Origin: an uncultured Pirellula sp.
GTDB taxonomy: Bacteria > Planctomycetota > Planctomycetia > Pirellulales > Pirellulaceae
Direction: 5' to 3'
Assembly: GCA_903892355.1 (NCBI GenBank)
Contig: CAITIE010000058.1
Location: 1-64,000, forward strand
DNA length: 64,000 nucleotides
Shown here: positions 8,762 through 18,681 of the stretch, piece after piece
Layout of the letters: each line of letters begins with the position of its first letter
How positions within the stretch are numbered: the stretch's first letter is position 1
The notes under the pieces: model-generated
Seen by the model: the letters and a program-made list of their open reading frames with translations, nothing else
Told to the model about the DNA's origin: nothing
Databases searched by the model: none
Translations under genes and position numbers: made by a program

Positions 8762-10261
8762 TCAAAACAATTTTCTTTCGACACGAAAAACTGATGTTTG
8801 CCAAGGGACCAAATCCACAAAAAGCCCCCTTGCTACGAGATCCTCTCCATGCCACTCGTATTCTCGATCGTCGAAGTGATCATGAAGTTCCCAAAGACCG
8901 GTCCCTAATCCGGGGATACGCGACTCGAGCGTCGAGAGAGGAATATGGCATTGGCTCGCATGATGCGACCAATTGGTAACCACAATTAGTGAAGCCTCTT
9001 CGGGATGGGTCCATGCAAAGGCGATGACCGATTCAAGCGTGAGATTGCCGTCCCACGCTTGGCTGCAATCGAGCAGCGTCCAATCCCCCGTGCGTACAAC
9101 GTTTTGTCGGAGGATGCCGAGCAACCGGGTGTAGAAACATCTTGTTGCTTCCGAGTTTGGCTCGTCAGGCCCTCGGACCAAATGGGGAGATATCTTGATC
9201 CGACGCCCTTCTAACTGGCCTTGATGCATCAATCTCATGCCTGGCGACAAATACGCCATGGCTGCTGCAGATTGATGCTTGTCGAATGAGAACACGGTTG
9301 CTGCTCTAGGTTCGTCGTGATTCTCCAGAAAGCGGACCAGATGATTTTGGTAGTCGAGACCAGCGCGAAAATGCGAGCGGATGTCATTTGGCTCACCGTG
9401 CGCCAAGCGATCGTAAAGCCGCTTGTCATACGTGTAATCGAATCCTTGTTGTTGCAATTCCCATTCACGATCCCAATACACCTCGGCCATGAACACGAAT
9501 GACGGATTGTTTTCACGAACCGTATCGATCGTAGTAGGCCAAAATGGCTCCGCGTCGCGATTCCACGTATTCGAAAATACTTCAGGGAGGATGAGCATGG
9601 CCATATCGCAACGCACACCATCGCATTGCTTTGATAGGTTGATCAGTTCCCGTCTCATTGCGGCTTGAAGGTTTGGATTGGAGTAATCCAATTGCGTGGT
9701 ATCTGGCCATCCCGCAAAGTAAGGATCGCGTCCGTGCGCGAAAATGCGGCGTGTTTCCCCGTGCTGAAGCTCAAAGAAGTTTTCTGGGCTGTTTGCTCTG
9801 TCCGCTTCAGAGCCTTGGACAAAGTACTCGGGATGTTGCTCGAGCCACGGGTGATCAAGTCCCATGTGGTTTGGGACGAAATCAAGCATGAGCTTGATGC
9901 CATACTCTCGCATTCGATCTCGTAGACGGCCTAGTGCTTCATCGCCTCCTAGATCACGGTGCACGGTGTAGCTGGAAATGGCGAACCCCGAGCCCGCGAT
10001 ATCGGCTTCGGAGAGATCCGAAAGTGTCTCGCCAAATTCTCGCAACCACTCGGGATTCGTCCTTGAAACGCGACGTGACTCTGGGCCGGTTTGCCAAACG
10101 CTCAGCAACCAAACCCAGTCGAATCCGTCCTTCGCAATTTTTTCCAGATCCTCATTGGTGATGTCATCCAGCGTTACAGGACGCCCCATTTGTTGCTTTC
10201 GCGTTGTTAACCACACCCGTGTATTTAGCTGGAGCAACAATGGATAGCGGACGGTGTTCAT
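8762..10261 (-). CDS. GH13 alpha-amylase-family enzyme, cytoplasmic
   Basis: 499 residues without a signal peptide. It has the GH13 barrel motifs: DFVPNH (127-132), GVRCDMAML with the nucleophile Asp219, VFMAEVYW with the acid/base Glu260, and LENHDEPRA with the third carboxylate Asp316. The N-terminus (LNTRVWL) and the short C-terminal beta domain fit intracellular amylase-like or alpha-glucan/trehalose-metabolising members; the exact substrate cannot be read from sequence. It lies 56 bp downstream of pgi on the same strand, suggesting a role in storage glucan or disaccharide use that feeds glucose phosphates into glycolysis. Confidence 0.88.
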   Translation of the reverse strand: MNTVRYPLLLQLNTRVWLTTRKQQMGRPVTLDDITNEDLEKIAKDGFDWVWLLSVWQTGPESRRVSRTNPEWLREFGETLSDLSEADIAGSGFAISSYTVHRDLGGDEALGRLRDRMREYGIKLMLDFVPNHMGLDHPWLEQHPEYFVQGSEADRANSPENFFELQHGETRRIFAHGRDPYFAGWPDTTQLDYSNPNLQAAMRRELINLSKQCDGVRCDMAMLILPEVFSNTWNRDAEPFWPTTIDTVRENNPSFVFMAEVYWDREWELQQQGFDYTYDKRLYDRLAHGEPNDIRSHFRAGLDYQNHLVRFLENHDEPRAATVFSFDKHQSAAAMAYLSPGMRLMHQGQLEGRRIKISPHLVRGPDEPNSEATRCFYTRLLGILRQNVVRTGDWTLLDCSQAWDGNLTLESVIAFAWTHPEEASLIVVTNWSHHASQCHIPLSTLESRIPGLGTGLWELHDHFDDREYEWHGEDLVARGLFVDLVPWQTSVFRVERKLF

Positions 10262-10317
10262 AGCAGTATCAATTCATAGCAGTATCAGCAGGAAGCGATT
10301 GAGGTAAGTAAAAGCGT

Positions 10318-11952
10318 CTAGCGCATTTCGCGGTATTTGTGGATCAGGTTGTTGGTGGAGCTGTCGTGGCTCAGCTCAGGGATTGCGACAGACTCGAGTT
10401 CTGGCAGGATGCATTGCGCCAGGGCCTTGCCAAGCTCTACGCCCCACTGGTCGAATGGATTCACCCCCCAGATGGCACCTTGGGTGAAGACAATGTGCTC
10501 GTACAGCGCGACGAGAGCTCCAAGGATAGCTGGGGTCAATTGCTGAGCAAGGATTGTGTTGGACGGACGGTTCCCTTCGAAAACGCGGTGTGGAACGAGC
10601 CATTCCGGTGTCCCCTCCGCTGAAACTTGTTCGGCGGTTTTGCCAAAGGCGAGCGCCTCGGATTGCGCCAGCACATTAGCGATGAGAATATCATGATGTC
10701 GGCCCATGGGCGTCAGCGCCTGCGCAAAGGCGATGAAATCGCAGGGGATGAGCCGAGTACCTTGGTGGATCAACTGGTAGAAAGAATGCTGGCCATTGGT
10801 TCCTGGTTCTCCCCAGTAGATGGGCCCGGTGTGGTACGAAACCGGTTCGCCATCGAGGGTCACACTTTTTCCATTGCTCTCCATGGTGAGTTGCTGCAGG
10901 TAGGCGGGAAACCGTTTCAGGTAGTTTTCGTAGGGCAGTACAGCGATCGCATGGGAATCGAAGAAATTGGTGTACCAGATGGATAGCATCCCCATGATGA
11001 CAGGCAAATTACGATCGTGCGGGCACGTTCGATAATGCTCGTCCATTTGATGGAAGCCATCGAGCATCTCGTAGAAGTTGTCTGGACCGATGGCAATCAT
11101 GGTGGACAGCCCAATGGCTGAATCCATGGAATACCTTCCACCGACCCAATCCCAAAATCCGAACATATTCTCGGTATCGATTCCAAAACCCGATACTTTA
11201 TCACTGTTGGTGGAGACGGCCACGAAATGCTTTGCCACGGATGTACGATCACCGGCAAATGCGTTGACGAGCCAATCGCGCGCGCTCTGCGCATTGGTCA
11301 TTGTTTCGAGTGTGGTAAAGGTCTTTGACGACACGATGAACAGCGTTTCCGTTGGATCCAAGTCGCGAGTTGCTTCGGCCAAATCGATACCATCGACATT
11401 GGATACAAAGAGAAACGTCAGTTCGCGATCGCTGTAATGCCGAAGGGCTTCATAGGCCATGACCGGCCCCAGATCGGACCCGCCGATCCCTATATTCACT
11501 ACGTTTCGGATCCGCTTTCCAGTGTGTCCTTTCCAATCGCCGCTTCGAACGCGATTCGCGAAGGAAGCCATTTTGGTCAAAACCGCATGAACTTCAGGGA
11601 CGACATTCTTTCCATCGACGAGGATCGTGCTCCCTTCGGGAGCGCGTAACGCTGTATGGAGCACAGCGCGATTCTCCGTTGTGTTGATCTTGTCCCCGCG
11701 GAACATTGCGTCGATCTTGGCTTGCAATCCAGACTCGCGGGCCAACTGGCACAACAAACCCATCGTCTCATCGGTGATCCGGTTTTTGGAAAAGTCCAAA
11801 AACAATCCTGCCGCGTTGGCAGTCAATCGTTGCCCTCGGTCCACATCTTTGGAAAAAAGGGTGCGCAGATGCGTTTCACGCATCGCCGTTGCATGCGCTT
11901 CCAATAATTTCCAAGAGGGGTGATGGATTGGAAGATTCGCTCCCTTATGCAT
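10318..11952 (-). CDS. pgi: Glucose-6-phosphate isomerase
   Basis: 544 residues, the usual length for the bacterial enzyme that interconverts glucose 6-phosphate and fructose 6-phosphate in the cytoplasm. Recognisable family blocks include [15 protein letters not shown] (151-165), the phosphate-binding [10 protein letters not shown] (208-217), and the signature around [14 protein letters not shown]. The GH13 enzyme follows it directly on the same strand, so the two may be co-transcribed. The start ATG at 11952 gives a normal N-terminus. Confidence 0.97.
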   Translation of the reverse strand: MHKGANLPIHHPSWKLLEAHATAMRETHLRTLFSKDVDRGQRLTANAAGLFLDFSKNRITDETMGLLCQLARESGLQAKIDAMFRGDKINTTENRAVLHTALRAPEGSTILVDGKNVVPEVHAVLTKMASFANRVRSGDWKGHTGKRIRNVVNIGIGGSDLGPVMAYEALRHYSDRELTFLFVSNVDGIDLAEATRDLDPTETLFIVSSKTFTTLETMTNAQSARDWLVNAFAGDRTSVAKHFVAVSTNSDKVSGFGIDTENMFGFWDWVGGRYSMDSAIGLSTMIAIGPDNFYEMLDGFHQMDEHYRTCPHDRNLPVIMGMLSIWYTNFFDSHAIAVLPYENYLKRFPAYLQQLTMESNGKSVTLDGEPVSYHTGPIYWGEPGTNGQHSFYQLIHQGTRLIPCDFIAFAQALTPMGRHHDILIANVLAQSEALAFGKTAEQVSAEGTPEWLVPHRVFEGNRPSNTILAQQLTPAILGALVALYEHIVFTQGAIWGVNPFDQWGVELGKALAQCILPELESVAIPELSHDSSTNNLIHKYREMR

Positions 11953-12065
11953 TGCTATTCCTTTTGCCTATGCGTTTCCAACGCGGGTTATTCCTAATCG
12001 GACTCAATACGAATCTCGCGTCCACGATTGGTAGCCACGAGACACTGTTGGCAGCACCAGAAAAC

Positions 12066-13385
12066 TTACTTCTTGATTGGAAGTTGTCGGACTTGCTGGT
12101 CGAGTTCCAGAATGTTTTTGATAAGAATCGTCCCCGTTTTCTCGCCGAGCGAAACGCGTGAGACGTAGTCGTAGCGAGAAAAGCTGGAAAAATCAACTTC
12201 GGTAAGGATGTATCCGAAGGCATCGTTCGTTAGACCGAAAAGCAGGTTGTGCTCTCCAGACATTTTTCGTTTCAGATAAAAACCGATGTTCGGCAACGCT
12301 TCACCAGGGATCGTCGCAATGCGAGCCGGCCCGATTTGGATCAAATTGATCCGCGAAGAGATCGTACGGTTCTCGTTTCGCGGATAATTGAGCGGCGAGT
12401 ACTGCACGACACCCCACAAGGCATCCGAATCGACTGGAAATTCGACCATTCGATGCTCACACTGCAACGGAACCTCTGCCATCGGTTCCGCGGTGGAGAT
12501 TATCCGTAGAGCTTCATCGGCAAGTTTTTCGCCGATGCGAAGGCATTCACTCCATTCCCGCTTGTCGGTCCATCTGCCGGCAAGTGGGTCTGCGATTTTG
12601 GAAAGATCGCGGTTGTCGGCGGTGATCATCCCACCTTGAGCGCCGTTCATGAAGATGGTCATTCCGCCAACCTTGCTCTCGATCCGATCGCAGAGAGGCC
12701 CGATCAGATCCGGACTCATCGCTCCAACTTCGTTTCCGAGGACCTCGGGGTGAATCGCATAATTGACCAGGGTGGCAATAGTTTTTCCTTCAGTGTTTGT
12801 GAATTGAAGGATCCCAGCGCGCGGATCGTAGAGTTCAATGGCGTAGTAGTTGTAGGCGACTTGGCCTTCGACTTTACCTGTGGCGACACGCACGGTAGAC
12901 GCTTGCACTTTCGCAGCCGCTTCGTTGATCGCTTCGGCCATCAACTCACACACGCGATCGATGTACTTAAGGTCGCCAGTGTGACCACCTTTTCCGTCCG
13001 GAAACGCGTAGAAATCTGGGCCGCTGTGGGTGTGTGTGGCACCCACGACGATGTTTTGAAGCGGGATTTCTTTGACCATTTTAGAAACACGTTGAACCAG
13101 TACCGAAGGAAAGCCCAGTGCATCGACGCTCACGATAGCGGCCTTCGTTGCTCCTTGTTCCAGAACCACAGCCCTGACCGTCAATTCACCAAGCTTTTTC
13201 GTGGCGGGACGGGTGGGGCCCATTCCACCCGAGACCGGCAATAGGGGATCTGGTGTGATGATTCGGCTGGCAGCTCCAACCTTAAGTTGCTGCGAGTAGG
13301 CTCTAGGAACGCTCGTTCCAATAACGCATATCGCCAAAGCAATGAGCAACGGATGGCTCGAGGAACGGATTGCATGTCGGATCAT
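12066..13385 (-). CDS. Exported neutral/alkaline ceramidase-like protein
   Basis: 439 residues. An N-terminal signal peptide is clear (hydrophobic core PLLIALAICVIGTSV, likely cleavage after RAYSQ). The mature part resembles the N-terminal catalytic domain of neutral/alkaline non-lysosomal ceramidases, with a metal-binding GATHTHSGPD block, a further NYAIHPEVLG block and NGAQGG. True ceramidases are longer and carry a C-terminal immunoglobulin-like domain that is absent here; planctomycetes have many short members of unknown substrate. It is exported, so probably a hydrolase of an amide-containing envelope or environmental compound. The substrate is not established. Confidence 0.82.
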   Translation of the reverse strand: MIRHAIRSSSHPLLIALAICVIGTSVPRAYSQQLKVGAASRIITPDPLLPVSGGMGPTRPATKKLGELTVRAVVLEQGATKAAIVSVDALGFPSVLVQRVSKMVKEIPLQNIVVGATHTHSGPDFYAFPDGKGGHTGDLKYIDRVCELMAEAINEAAAKVQASTVRVATGKVEGQVAYNYYAIELYDPRAGILQFTNTEGKTIATLVNYAIHPEVLGNEVGAMSPDLIGPLCDRIESKVGGMTIFMNGAQGGMITADNRDLSKIADPLAGRWTDKREWSECLRIGEKLADEALRIISTAEPMAEVPLQCEHRMVEFPVDSDALWGVVQYSPLNYPRNENRTISSRINLIQIGPARIATIPGEALPNIGFYLKRKMSGEHNLLFGLTNDAFGYILTEVDFSSFSRYDYVSRVSLGEKTGTILIKNILELDQQVRQLPIKK

Positions 13386-13463
13386 GGAATCACCGTAGGA
13401 AAAATGAAATGGAGAGGGTATCTGTGAGATAAGTTATCAGCTTTCAAAAGCGATCATACCGAA

Positions 13464-14393
13464 TCAGCGCTTTACCTGCAGGTGCTGGTCGAACCAATTC
13501 GCGAACGAAATGATATCGAGAAACATGGTAGCCCAACCATGACTTCCACCGCGATGGACGACGACCTTGACATTGCGGTTGGCTTTTTGAGCGACTTGCT
13601 GAAACCGTAGGGATTGGTCTAGTGGAACCAAGGTATCCGCATCGCCGTGATAGATCAAAATAGGAGGAAGTTTTTCGTCCACATAGTAAATTGGTGAACA
13701 TTCTTTGCCGACGGCCTTCCATGCGTCCATATCTGTTGCCGCATCCCCGAACGCTTTCACAAAGCTTTTCGGTGGGCCGCCATCTCCCAGGTCCTCCGTG
13801 GAGCCCTTCAAGTCGAGAAGGTCCGTGACCGGGTAGAAGATTGCGGTTGCCTTGACGCTGCTGCTCATACGGTCAATCGGATCCTTGGAGTCACTAGGTC
13901 CTTCGCTTCCTCGAGTTGCCAGCATCAAACTGAGATGCCCACCGGCGCTCCCACCGGTGACACCGAGTTGGTCTGGATCGATCCCATACTCGTCCGCATG
14001 GTATTTGATAAATCGCACCCCTCGATTCACGTCATCGATGATCTCAGGGATCAGAGCATCGGGTTGTGACACATGGCACACGGCAAACACCGTGTAGCCT
14101 CGTCGAAGGAGTGGGGCAAGTATCCAGGGTTCCGTTTCCCCCGACTTCTTGGATTTCCAACCGCCACTAACCATGAATGCGACGCCAAGGCCGTTAGGCT
14201 TGGAAGGCTTGAAAACATCCATCGTAAGCTCGCGGCCATGCCTCGTCCCGTAAACGATGCCGTCGACGCGACTGTAGGTAGGATGGTAGTACCACCAGGC
14301 ATATCCAATCAACGAGGCGACGAAGAGCAATAATGCGATGGTGGCAATTGCGATTCGCTTCATCCATCGCTTGACGGGTAACGGTAAGGCCAT
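13464..14393 (-). CDS. Membrane-anchored alpha/beta hydrolase (esterase)
   Basis: 309 residues from the ATG at 14391-14393, chosen because it puts the hydrophobic anchor (IAIATIALLLFVASLIGYAW) right after a basic start; the frame stays open to a start at 14480 that would add 29 residues. Catalytic elements of carboxylesterases of the BD-FAE/hormone-sensitive lipase type are visible: nucleophile elbow GGSAGG, acid in HGDADTLVP, histidine in GGSHGW. The product is probably tethered to the membrane with the catalytic domain outside the cytoplasm. It follows the divergent alcohol dehydrogenase promoter region and runs towards the ceramidase-like gene. Confidence 0.85.
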   Translation of the reverse strand: MALPLPVKRWMKRIAIATIALLLFVASLIGYAWWYYHPTYSRVDGIVYGTRHGRELTMDVFKPSKPNGLGVAFMVSGGWKSKKSGETEPWILAPLLRRGYTVFAVCHVSQPDALIPEIIDDVNRGVRFIKYHADEYGIDPDQLGVTGGSAGGHLSLMLATRGSEGPSDSKDPIDRMSSSVKATAIFYPVTDLLDLKGSTEDLGDGGPPKSFVKAFGDAATDMDAWKAVGKECSPIYYVDEKLPPILIYHGDADTLVPLDQSLRFQQVAQKANRNVKVVVHRGGSHGWATMFLDIISFANWFDQHLQVKR

Positions 14394-14581
14394 ATTTCGA
14401 AAGAATGTTTTCGCAAACGAGTGGGAGGATAGCGACACGGTTTTCTGGACGCGTGCCGATTGGCTCGATGAAAAGTTCACGGTATTCTACCATAACCGAC
14501 GGGGGGATTTTCGGCAGCGGTTCGATTCGCTTCCCTTTGTAAGCTCGACCGGCTTTATCTTAATCCGCACAGAGAAGACGT

Positions 14582-15616
14582 ATGAAGGCCGCGATTTTTG
14601 ATCGATACCACGGACCGATTTTCGTTCGCGACGTCTCCGTCCCAGTCTTGCACGACGATTCAGTTCTAATCGCCGTCAAAGCATGTGGGATTTGCCGCAG
14701 CGATTGGCATGCGTGGATGGGGCACGACCCTGACGTACCATTGCCGCATGTCCCCGGCCATGAATTGGCGGGGGTGATCGCAAAAGTGGGCTCCGCGGTA
14801 TCGAATTGGTCGATCGGCAATCGGGTAACGGTTCCCTTTTGCTGTGGATGCGGATCTTGCGTGGAATGTCGACGAGGAAATTCGCACATCTGCGATTCGC
14901 ATACCCAACCCGGGTTCACGCATTGGGGAAGTTTTGCCGAGTTCGTCGAAATTCGTCATGCGGATATCAATTTGGTCGCGTTGCCTGAGTCGATCGATTT
15001 TGTCGCCGCAGCTAGTTTAGGCTGTCGGTTCATTACCGCATTTCGCGGGATCGTAGACCAAGGAAAACTGGCCGAAGGTGAGTGGCTGGCTATCCACGGC
15101 TGTGGAGGCGTCGGTCTGTCTGCCGTCTCGATCGCAAAGGCCACAGGTGCCAAGGTGATTGCGATCGATATACGCGCGGACAGACTTGCGATGGCCACAC
15201 GACTAGGAGCCGACGCCTGCATCGAAGGAGCAGGGGATGATGTGGTTCGTCGTGTTCGAGCTATCACGGGACGAGGTGCAGAGGTTTCGATCGACGCGCT
15301 CGGGCACCATCGTACGTGTTGGAACTCAATCGAATGCCTCGCGAAACGGGGGCGACACGTTCAAATTGGATTGATGCTGGGAGATCAATCCAACCCTGCG
15401 ATTCCGATGGCAACCGTGATCGCTAAGGAGCTGGAGATTTATGGAAGCCATGGAATGCAACCGACGCAATACCGTCGTATCTTCCAGTGGATGGAGCAGG
15501 GACTCGTCAATCCGCGGGCGCTGGTTACCGACACGGTCGATTTGGAAGCGGGTACTAAACTGCTGATGGAATTTGATCGATTTCCAAATGCTGGTATGAC
15601 CGTGATCGAGTTTTAA
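14582..15616 (+). CDS. Zinc-dependent alcohol dehydrogenase
   Basis: 344 residues, the standard length of medium-chain zinc dehydrogenases that oxidise alcohols or polyols with NAD(P). Catalytic zinc ligands are in ACGICRSD (Cys38) and PGHELAG (His60-Glu61). The structural zinc site has Cys90, Cys93, Cys96 and Cys104 (CGSCVEC, then HIC). The Rossmann nucleotide-binding loop reads HGCGGVGLSAV. It is the only plus-strand gene in this stretch and is divergent from the esterase, with 101-188 bp between the starts depending on the esterase start. Substrate not determinable from sequence. Confidence 0.92.
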   Translation: MKAAIFDRYHGPIFVRDVSVPVLHDDSVLIAVKACGICRSDWHAWMGHDPDVPLPHVPGHELAGVIAKVGSAVSNWSIGNRVTVPFCCGCGSCVECRRGNSHICDSHTQPGFTHWGSFAEFVEIRHADINLVALPESIDFVAAASLGCRFITAFRGIVDQGKLAEGEWLAIHGCGGVGLSAVSIAKATGAKVIAIDIRADRLAMATRLGADACIEGAGDDVVRRVRAITGRGAEVSIDALGHHRTCWNSIECLAKRGRHVQIGLMLGDQSNPAIPMATVIAKELEIYGSHGMQPTQYRRIFQWMEQGLVNPRALVTDTVDLEAGTKLLMEFDRFPNAGMTVIEF

Positions 15617-15692
15617 TTGCCAGAGATGAGTTGCCGGTTTCCTTCAGGACACGCTTTGGAACTATACAGCGAGTCGGCTTCTGTGGAGCATT

Positions 15693-16379
15693 CTACTTCT
15701 TGGGAGCAATCGTCGAGTTCAACTCGCGAATCCTGAGATCCTTGTAACGCACAATCGATTTGGCGCCGCCATGGATCTGGACCGCAATGATGCCGGAGGT
15801 ATCGATATTCGGGTCCTCTTCGATGTAATCCACAGTCTGAATGTCATTGAGCCAGAGCTGGATTCGTTTCCCCTCGGCGCGGACGCGATAGGTATTCCAC
15901 TGTCCCACCGGCTTGATCGCCTTTGCCAGCGTTTGGTCGTCAGGCTTTGCTAGGATCTTGTTGCGGCGGCTCTCATCGTACAACGCTCCGTCAAACCCAG
16001 CACCGAGGTCTGCTTGATACCCCGAAACTTCGTGATGGTTGGGGATGCGCTTTGTCCGGAACTGGACGCCGCCATTGACGAACCCCTCGGTCCCCTCGAG
16101 TTTCCACTGGAGTGTCAACTCGAAATCACTGTAAGGCTTGGTGGTGGCCAGGAAGTCGTTCTTTTCTTGTTGCGTGGACAGCGACCCCGCCGTTAGCGCA
16201 CTATCCTCGATTCGCCAAACGGATTTCGTGTCCCCTTCCCAGCCATCAAACGACTTCCCATCAAAAAGCGGCTTGATCGACGATTCACTGGTCGCATCCT
16301 GCGATAGGCAAAGGTTCGTCAACGAGGTGACGACCAAGCTGCTCAACAAGAGTCCAAAACGGAAGTGTCTAAGGTTCAT
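15693..16379 (-). CDS. Exported DUF1080 protein (3-keto-disaccharide hydrolase-like)
   Basis: 228 residues from the ATG at 16377-16379, chosen because it begins a clean signal peptide (LRHFRFGLLLSSLVVTSL); the open frame continues 29 codons upstream without signal-like sequence. The mature protein opens with IKPLFDGKSFDGWEGD, the hallmark of DUF1080, a concanavalin-like jelly-roll domain, and includes GGVQFRT and AVQIHGG. Members have been linked to hydrolysis of 3-keto-glycosides and to carbohydrate binding. It is one of two DUF1080 genes in the window, the other at 44566-45282. It follows the exported amylase on the same strand, so sugar use is a sensible setting. Confidence 0.87.
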   Translation of the reverse strand: MNLRHFRFGLLLSSLVVTSLTNLCLSQDATSESSIKPLFDGKSFDGWEGDTKSVWRIEDSALTAGSLSTQQEKNDFLATTKPYSDFELTLQWKLEGTEGFVNGGVQFRTKRIPNHHEVSGYQADLGAGFDGALYDESRRNKILAKPDDQTLAKAIKPVGQWNTYRVRAEGKRIQLWLNDIQTVDYIEEDPNIDTSGIIAVQIHGGAKSIVRYKDLRIRELNSTIAPKK

Positions 16380-16514
16380 GGTGAGGAATCTCCAGTTATT
16401 TCCTTCGGTTTTATGGGTGGAAAACATCCGCGCATGAGCATCGCCTGTGGCTGGGTACGGATACAACGTAAATCGGTTTAGCGATGAAATTTCCCCAGGC
16501 GCCCATTTGCAAAA

Positions 16515-18467
16515 TTACTGAGGTAGGACGTAAATTGAGGCAGTGCGGCCTGGAAGCGACACAGTTGCGACACCCGCGGCAACAACGAGCGCGGGTGCAC
16601 CCTCGAGCTCATCGTCGCACTGAAAGTTCCAGCCTTTGTTGAGAGCTTCGATGGGAAGAGACTTCACGGAAAATTTGCAGTCCGCCGCTTCGGCGGCGTT
16701 GTTGAACACCATGACAGTCACTTCTCCCGGAACGACCCTTGCATAAGCGTATTGCTGCTCTGCGTCGAGGAGGTCATACGAACGACCACGGCGCAGCGAT
16801 TCCAGCTCTTGCCTCAGTTTTCCTAACCTTGCCGTGTGATTCCACATACGGTTCTCTTCAGGGGTGCGGCCGGAAGCGTCGAAGGCATTTCTCGTGTCGC
16901 TGGGAAAGCCACCTGGAAAATCGCGACGATTATCAGGATCGTTTCCGCCTCGCATGGCGAGTTCGTCTCCGTAATAGATCAATGGAGTCCCGCGACTGGT
17001 GGCGATCAACGTGAGCGCCATCATCAATCCTTCCACGGTAGCACCTTCTTCGCTCATGAACCGCTGCATGTCGTGAACACCGGCGAAGGTCGTGAGCGCG
17101 TTCGGGTCTGAGTAGAGCCAATCACGAGCGAACATTTGGTGGATTTCACGGATGCTATTTCCTTTGGCGAAAACCTTTCGGAGCGGCCCGTACAGACCGA
17201 AATCGAAAAGGGATTGGATTCCAGTATCAATGCCATCGTGGCCACTTCGACCCGCTTGATAATACGAAAGGAGTGCTGGGTCCGAGTCGAACAACTCTCC
17301 GAGAATCACCGTCGTCGGAAATTCCTTTTTAATGGCAGTTGTCCATGCTCTCCAAAACGTACGTGGCACATGAGGGAGCGTATCCATTCGAATCGCATCG
17401 AATTGCGCTGTTGCTAGCCACCACAACGAATTTTGAATCAGGTAACGAGCGACTTCGGGGTCCTGTTGGTTGAAATCGGGGAGGATATCGATGAACCAAC
17501 CATCGAGGTTTTGTTGTTGGGTTTGGGGGGTGGCGCGAGGGTTCATCGCTGTCCACTTCTGCCAGTTATTGGCAATGTGGTTTTCGAAGGAGCCATTCCA
17601 CCACGTAGGAGTCGGGGGATCTTTCGCCCATCGATGGTATGGGCCGGTGTGATTGGCTACTTGGTCCTGAATTACTTTCATACCCTGATCGTGGGCAGCT
17701 AGCACAAATCGCTTCAGGTCCTCGAGTGATCCCAAATGCTCATCGACCCCATACATATCGATGGCACCATAACCGTGGTAACCTGTAGTTGGTTCTTTGA
17801 CGTTTTTCTCGTTCGGGTAGGCTTCCAGAAAATCAAGGCCATCGTTGTTGTCGTAGATCGGCGTTGTCCAGATGGCCGTCATTCCTAATTCACTTAAGTA
17901 AGGCAATCGGCTTTCCAAGCCTCGCAGGTCTCCCCCGTGGTAATGTCTCGGCTTCGTACGATCGTAAATCCCTTTTGATTTCTCCGGACGATTGGTCGAT
18001 GCGTCTCCATCACAGAAACGATCAGGCATCACGAAATAGATAAAATCGTCGGAGTTAAATCCTTTCGGCGAGTAGCGAGGGCGTTCGAGAACCTCGAACT
18101 CGATCGTGTTCGTAACCCCATCGGTTCGTCGTACGATAATTGGATAGCTTTTGGCTTCGCATTCGGGGGTGATTTCGAGATCCACAAACAGATAATGACC
18201 GTTCGAACTCACTCTGTAGTTGTAGGCCTTCAGGGATTCCGTGCCGGTTTCAATGGTTACGCCAGGAGTGAATCCAGTTCCCGTGAGGAGTAGGCGTATC
18301 GGTGAAAGGGTCGATTCTTTCCACCACGATGGAGGCTCAACCCTTTCCACGCTCAGCAGCGACCCAGTAGCGTTTTCCGAGAGCGCAGGTTTGTCTTGAC
18401 CAAACGTTGCCAGAACAAAACTTAGCAACAATGAGAGGGTGCCGAGAGGCAGAGCGAGTGTCCGCAT
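16515..18467 (-). CDS. Exported GH13 alpha-amylase / cyclomaltodextrinase-like enzyme
   Basis: 650 residues with a signal peptide (LALPLGTLSLLLSFVLATFG). Residues about 30-130 form an N-terminal beta domain of the cyclomaltodextrinase-N or IPT/TIG type (LTGTGFTPGVTIETG). The catalytic barrel follows, with DQVANHTGP (268-276), DAIRMDTL with nucleophile Asp362, ILGELFD with Glu391 as acid/base, and GVHDMQRF with Asp466. The layout fits extracytoplasmic maltodextrin- or cyclodextrin-hydrolysing enzymes. Together with the cytoplasmic GH13 enzyme and pgi it suggests alpha-glucan degradation outside the cytoplasm and further processing inside. Confidence 0.9.
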   Translation of the reverse strand: MRTLALPLGTLSLLLSFVLATFGQDKPALSENATGSLLSVERVEPPSWWKESTLSPIRLLLTGTGFTPGVTIETGTESLKAYNYRVSSNGHYLFVDLEITPECEAKSYPIIVRRTDGVTNTIEFEVLERPRYSPKGFNSDDFIYFVMPDRFCDGDASTNRPEKSKGIYDRTKPRHYHGGDLRGLESRLPYLSELGMTAIWTTPIYDNNDGLDFLEAYPNEKNVKEPTTGYHGYGAIDMYGVDEHLGSLEDLKRFVLAAHDQGMKVIQDQVANHTGPYHRWAKDPPTPTWWNGSFENHIANNWQKWTAMNPRATPQTQQQNLDGWFIDILPDFNQQDPEVARYLIQNSLWWLATAQFDAIRMDTLPHVPRTFWRAWTTAIKKEFPTTVILGELFDSDPALLSYYQAGRSGHDGIDTGIQSLFDFGLYGPLRKVFAKGNSIREIHQMFARDWLYSDPNALTTFAGVHDMQRFMSEEGATVEGLMMALTLIATSRGTPLIYYGDELAMRGGNDPDNRRDFPGGFPSDTRNAFDASGRTPEENRMWNHTARLGKLRQELESLRRGRSYDLLDAEQQYAYARVVPGEVTVMVFNNAAEAADCKFSVKSLPIEALNKGWNFQCDDELEGAPALVVAAGVATVSLPGRTASIYVLPQ

Positions 18468-18681
18468 GGGAGTGTTGATTCAATAAACAAAGAGTTCGTG
18501 TCTGCGGCGATAGTGCATGCGACTAATCCAACGATAGTAGAAACAAACTCGTCCGTGAACGGTATGGGCGTGAATTGTCCATCGGATTTTCGAGTTTGAG
18601 CGGGCTTGGAAGCCCTCAACGCCTGCCGATGGGTGTGCGAATCGCTATTTGCCCAAGAATCGTTACTTGATCGGAGTGTAG

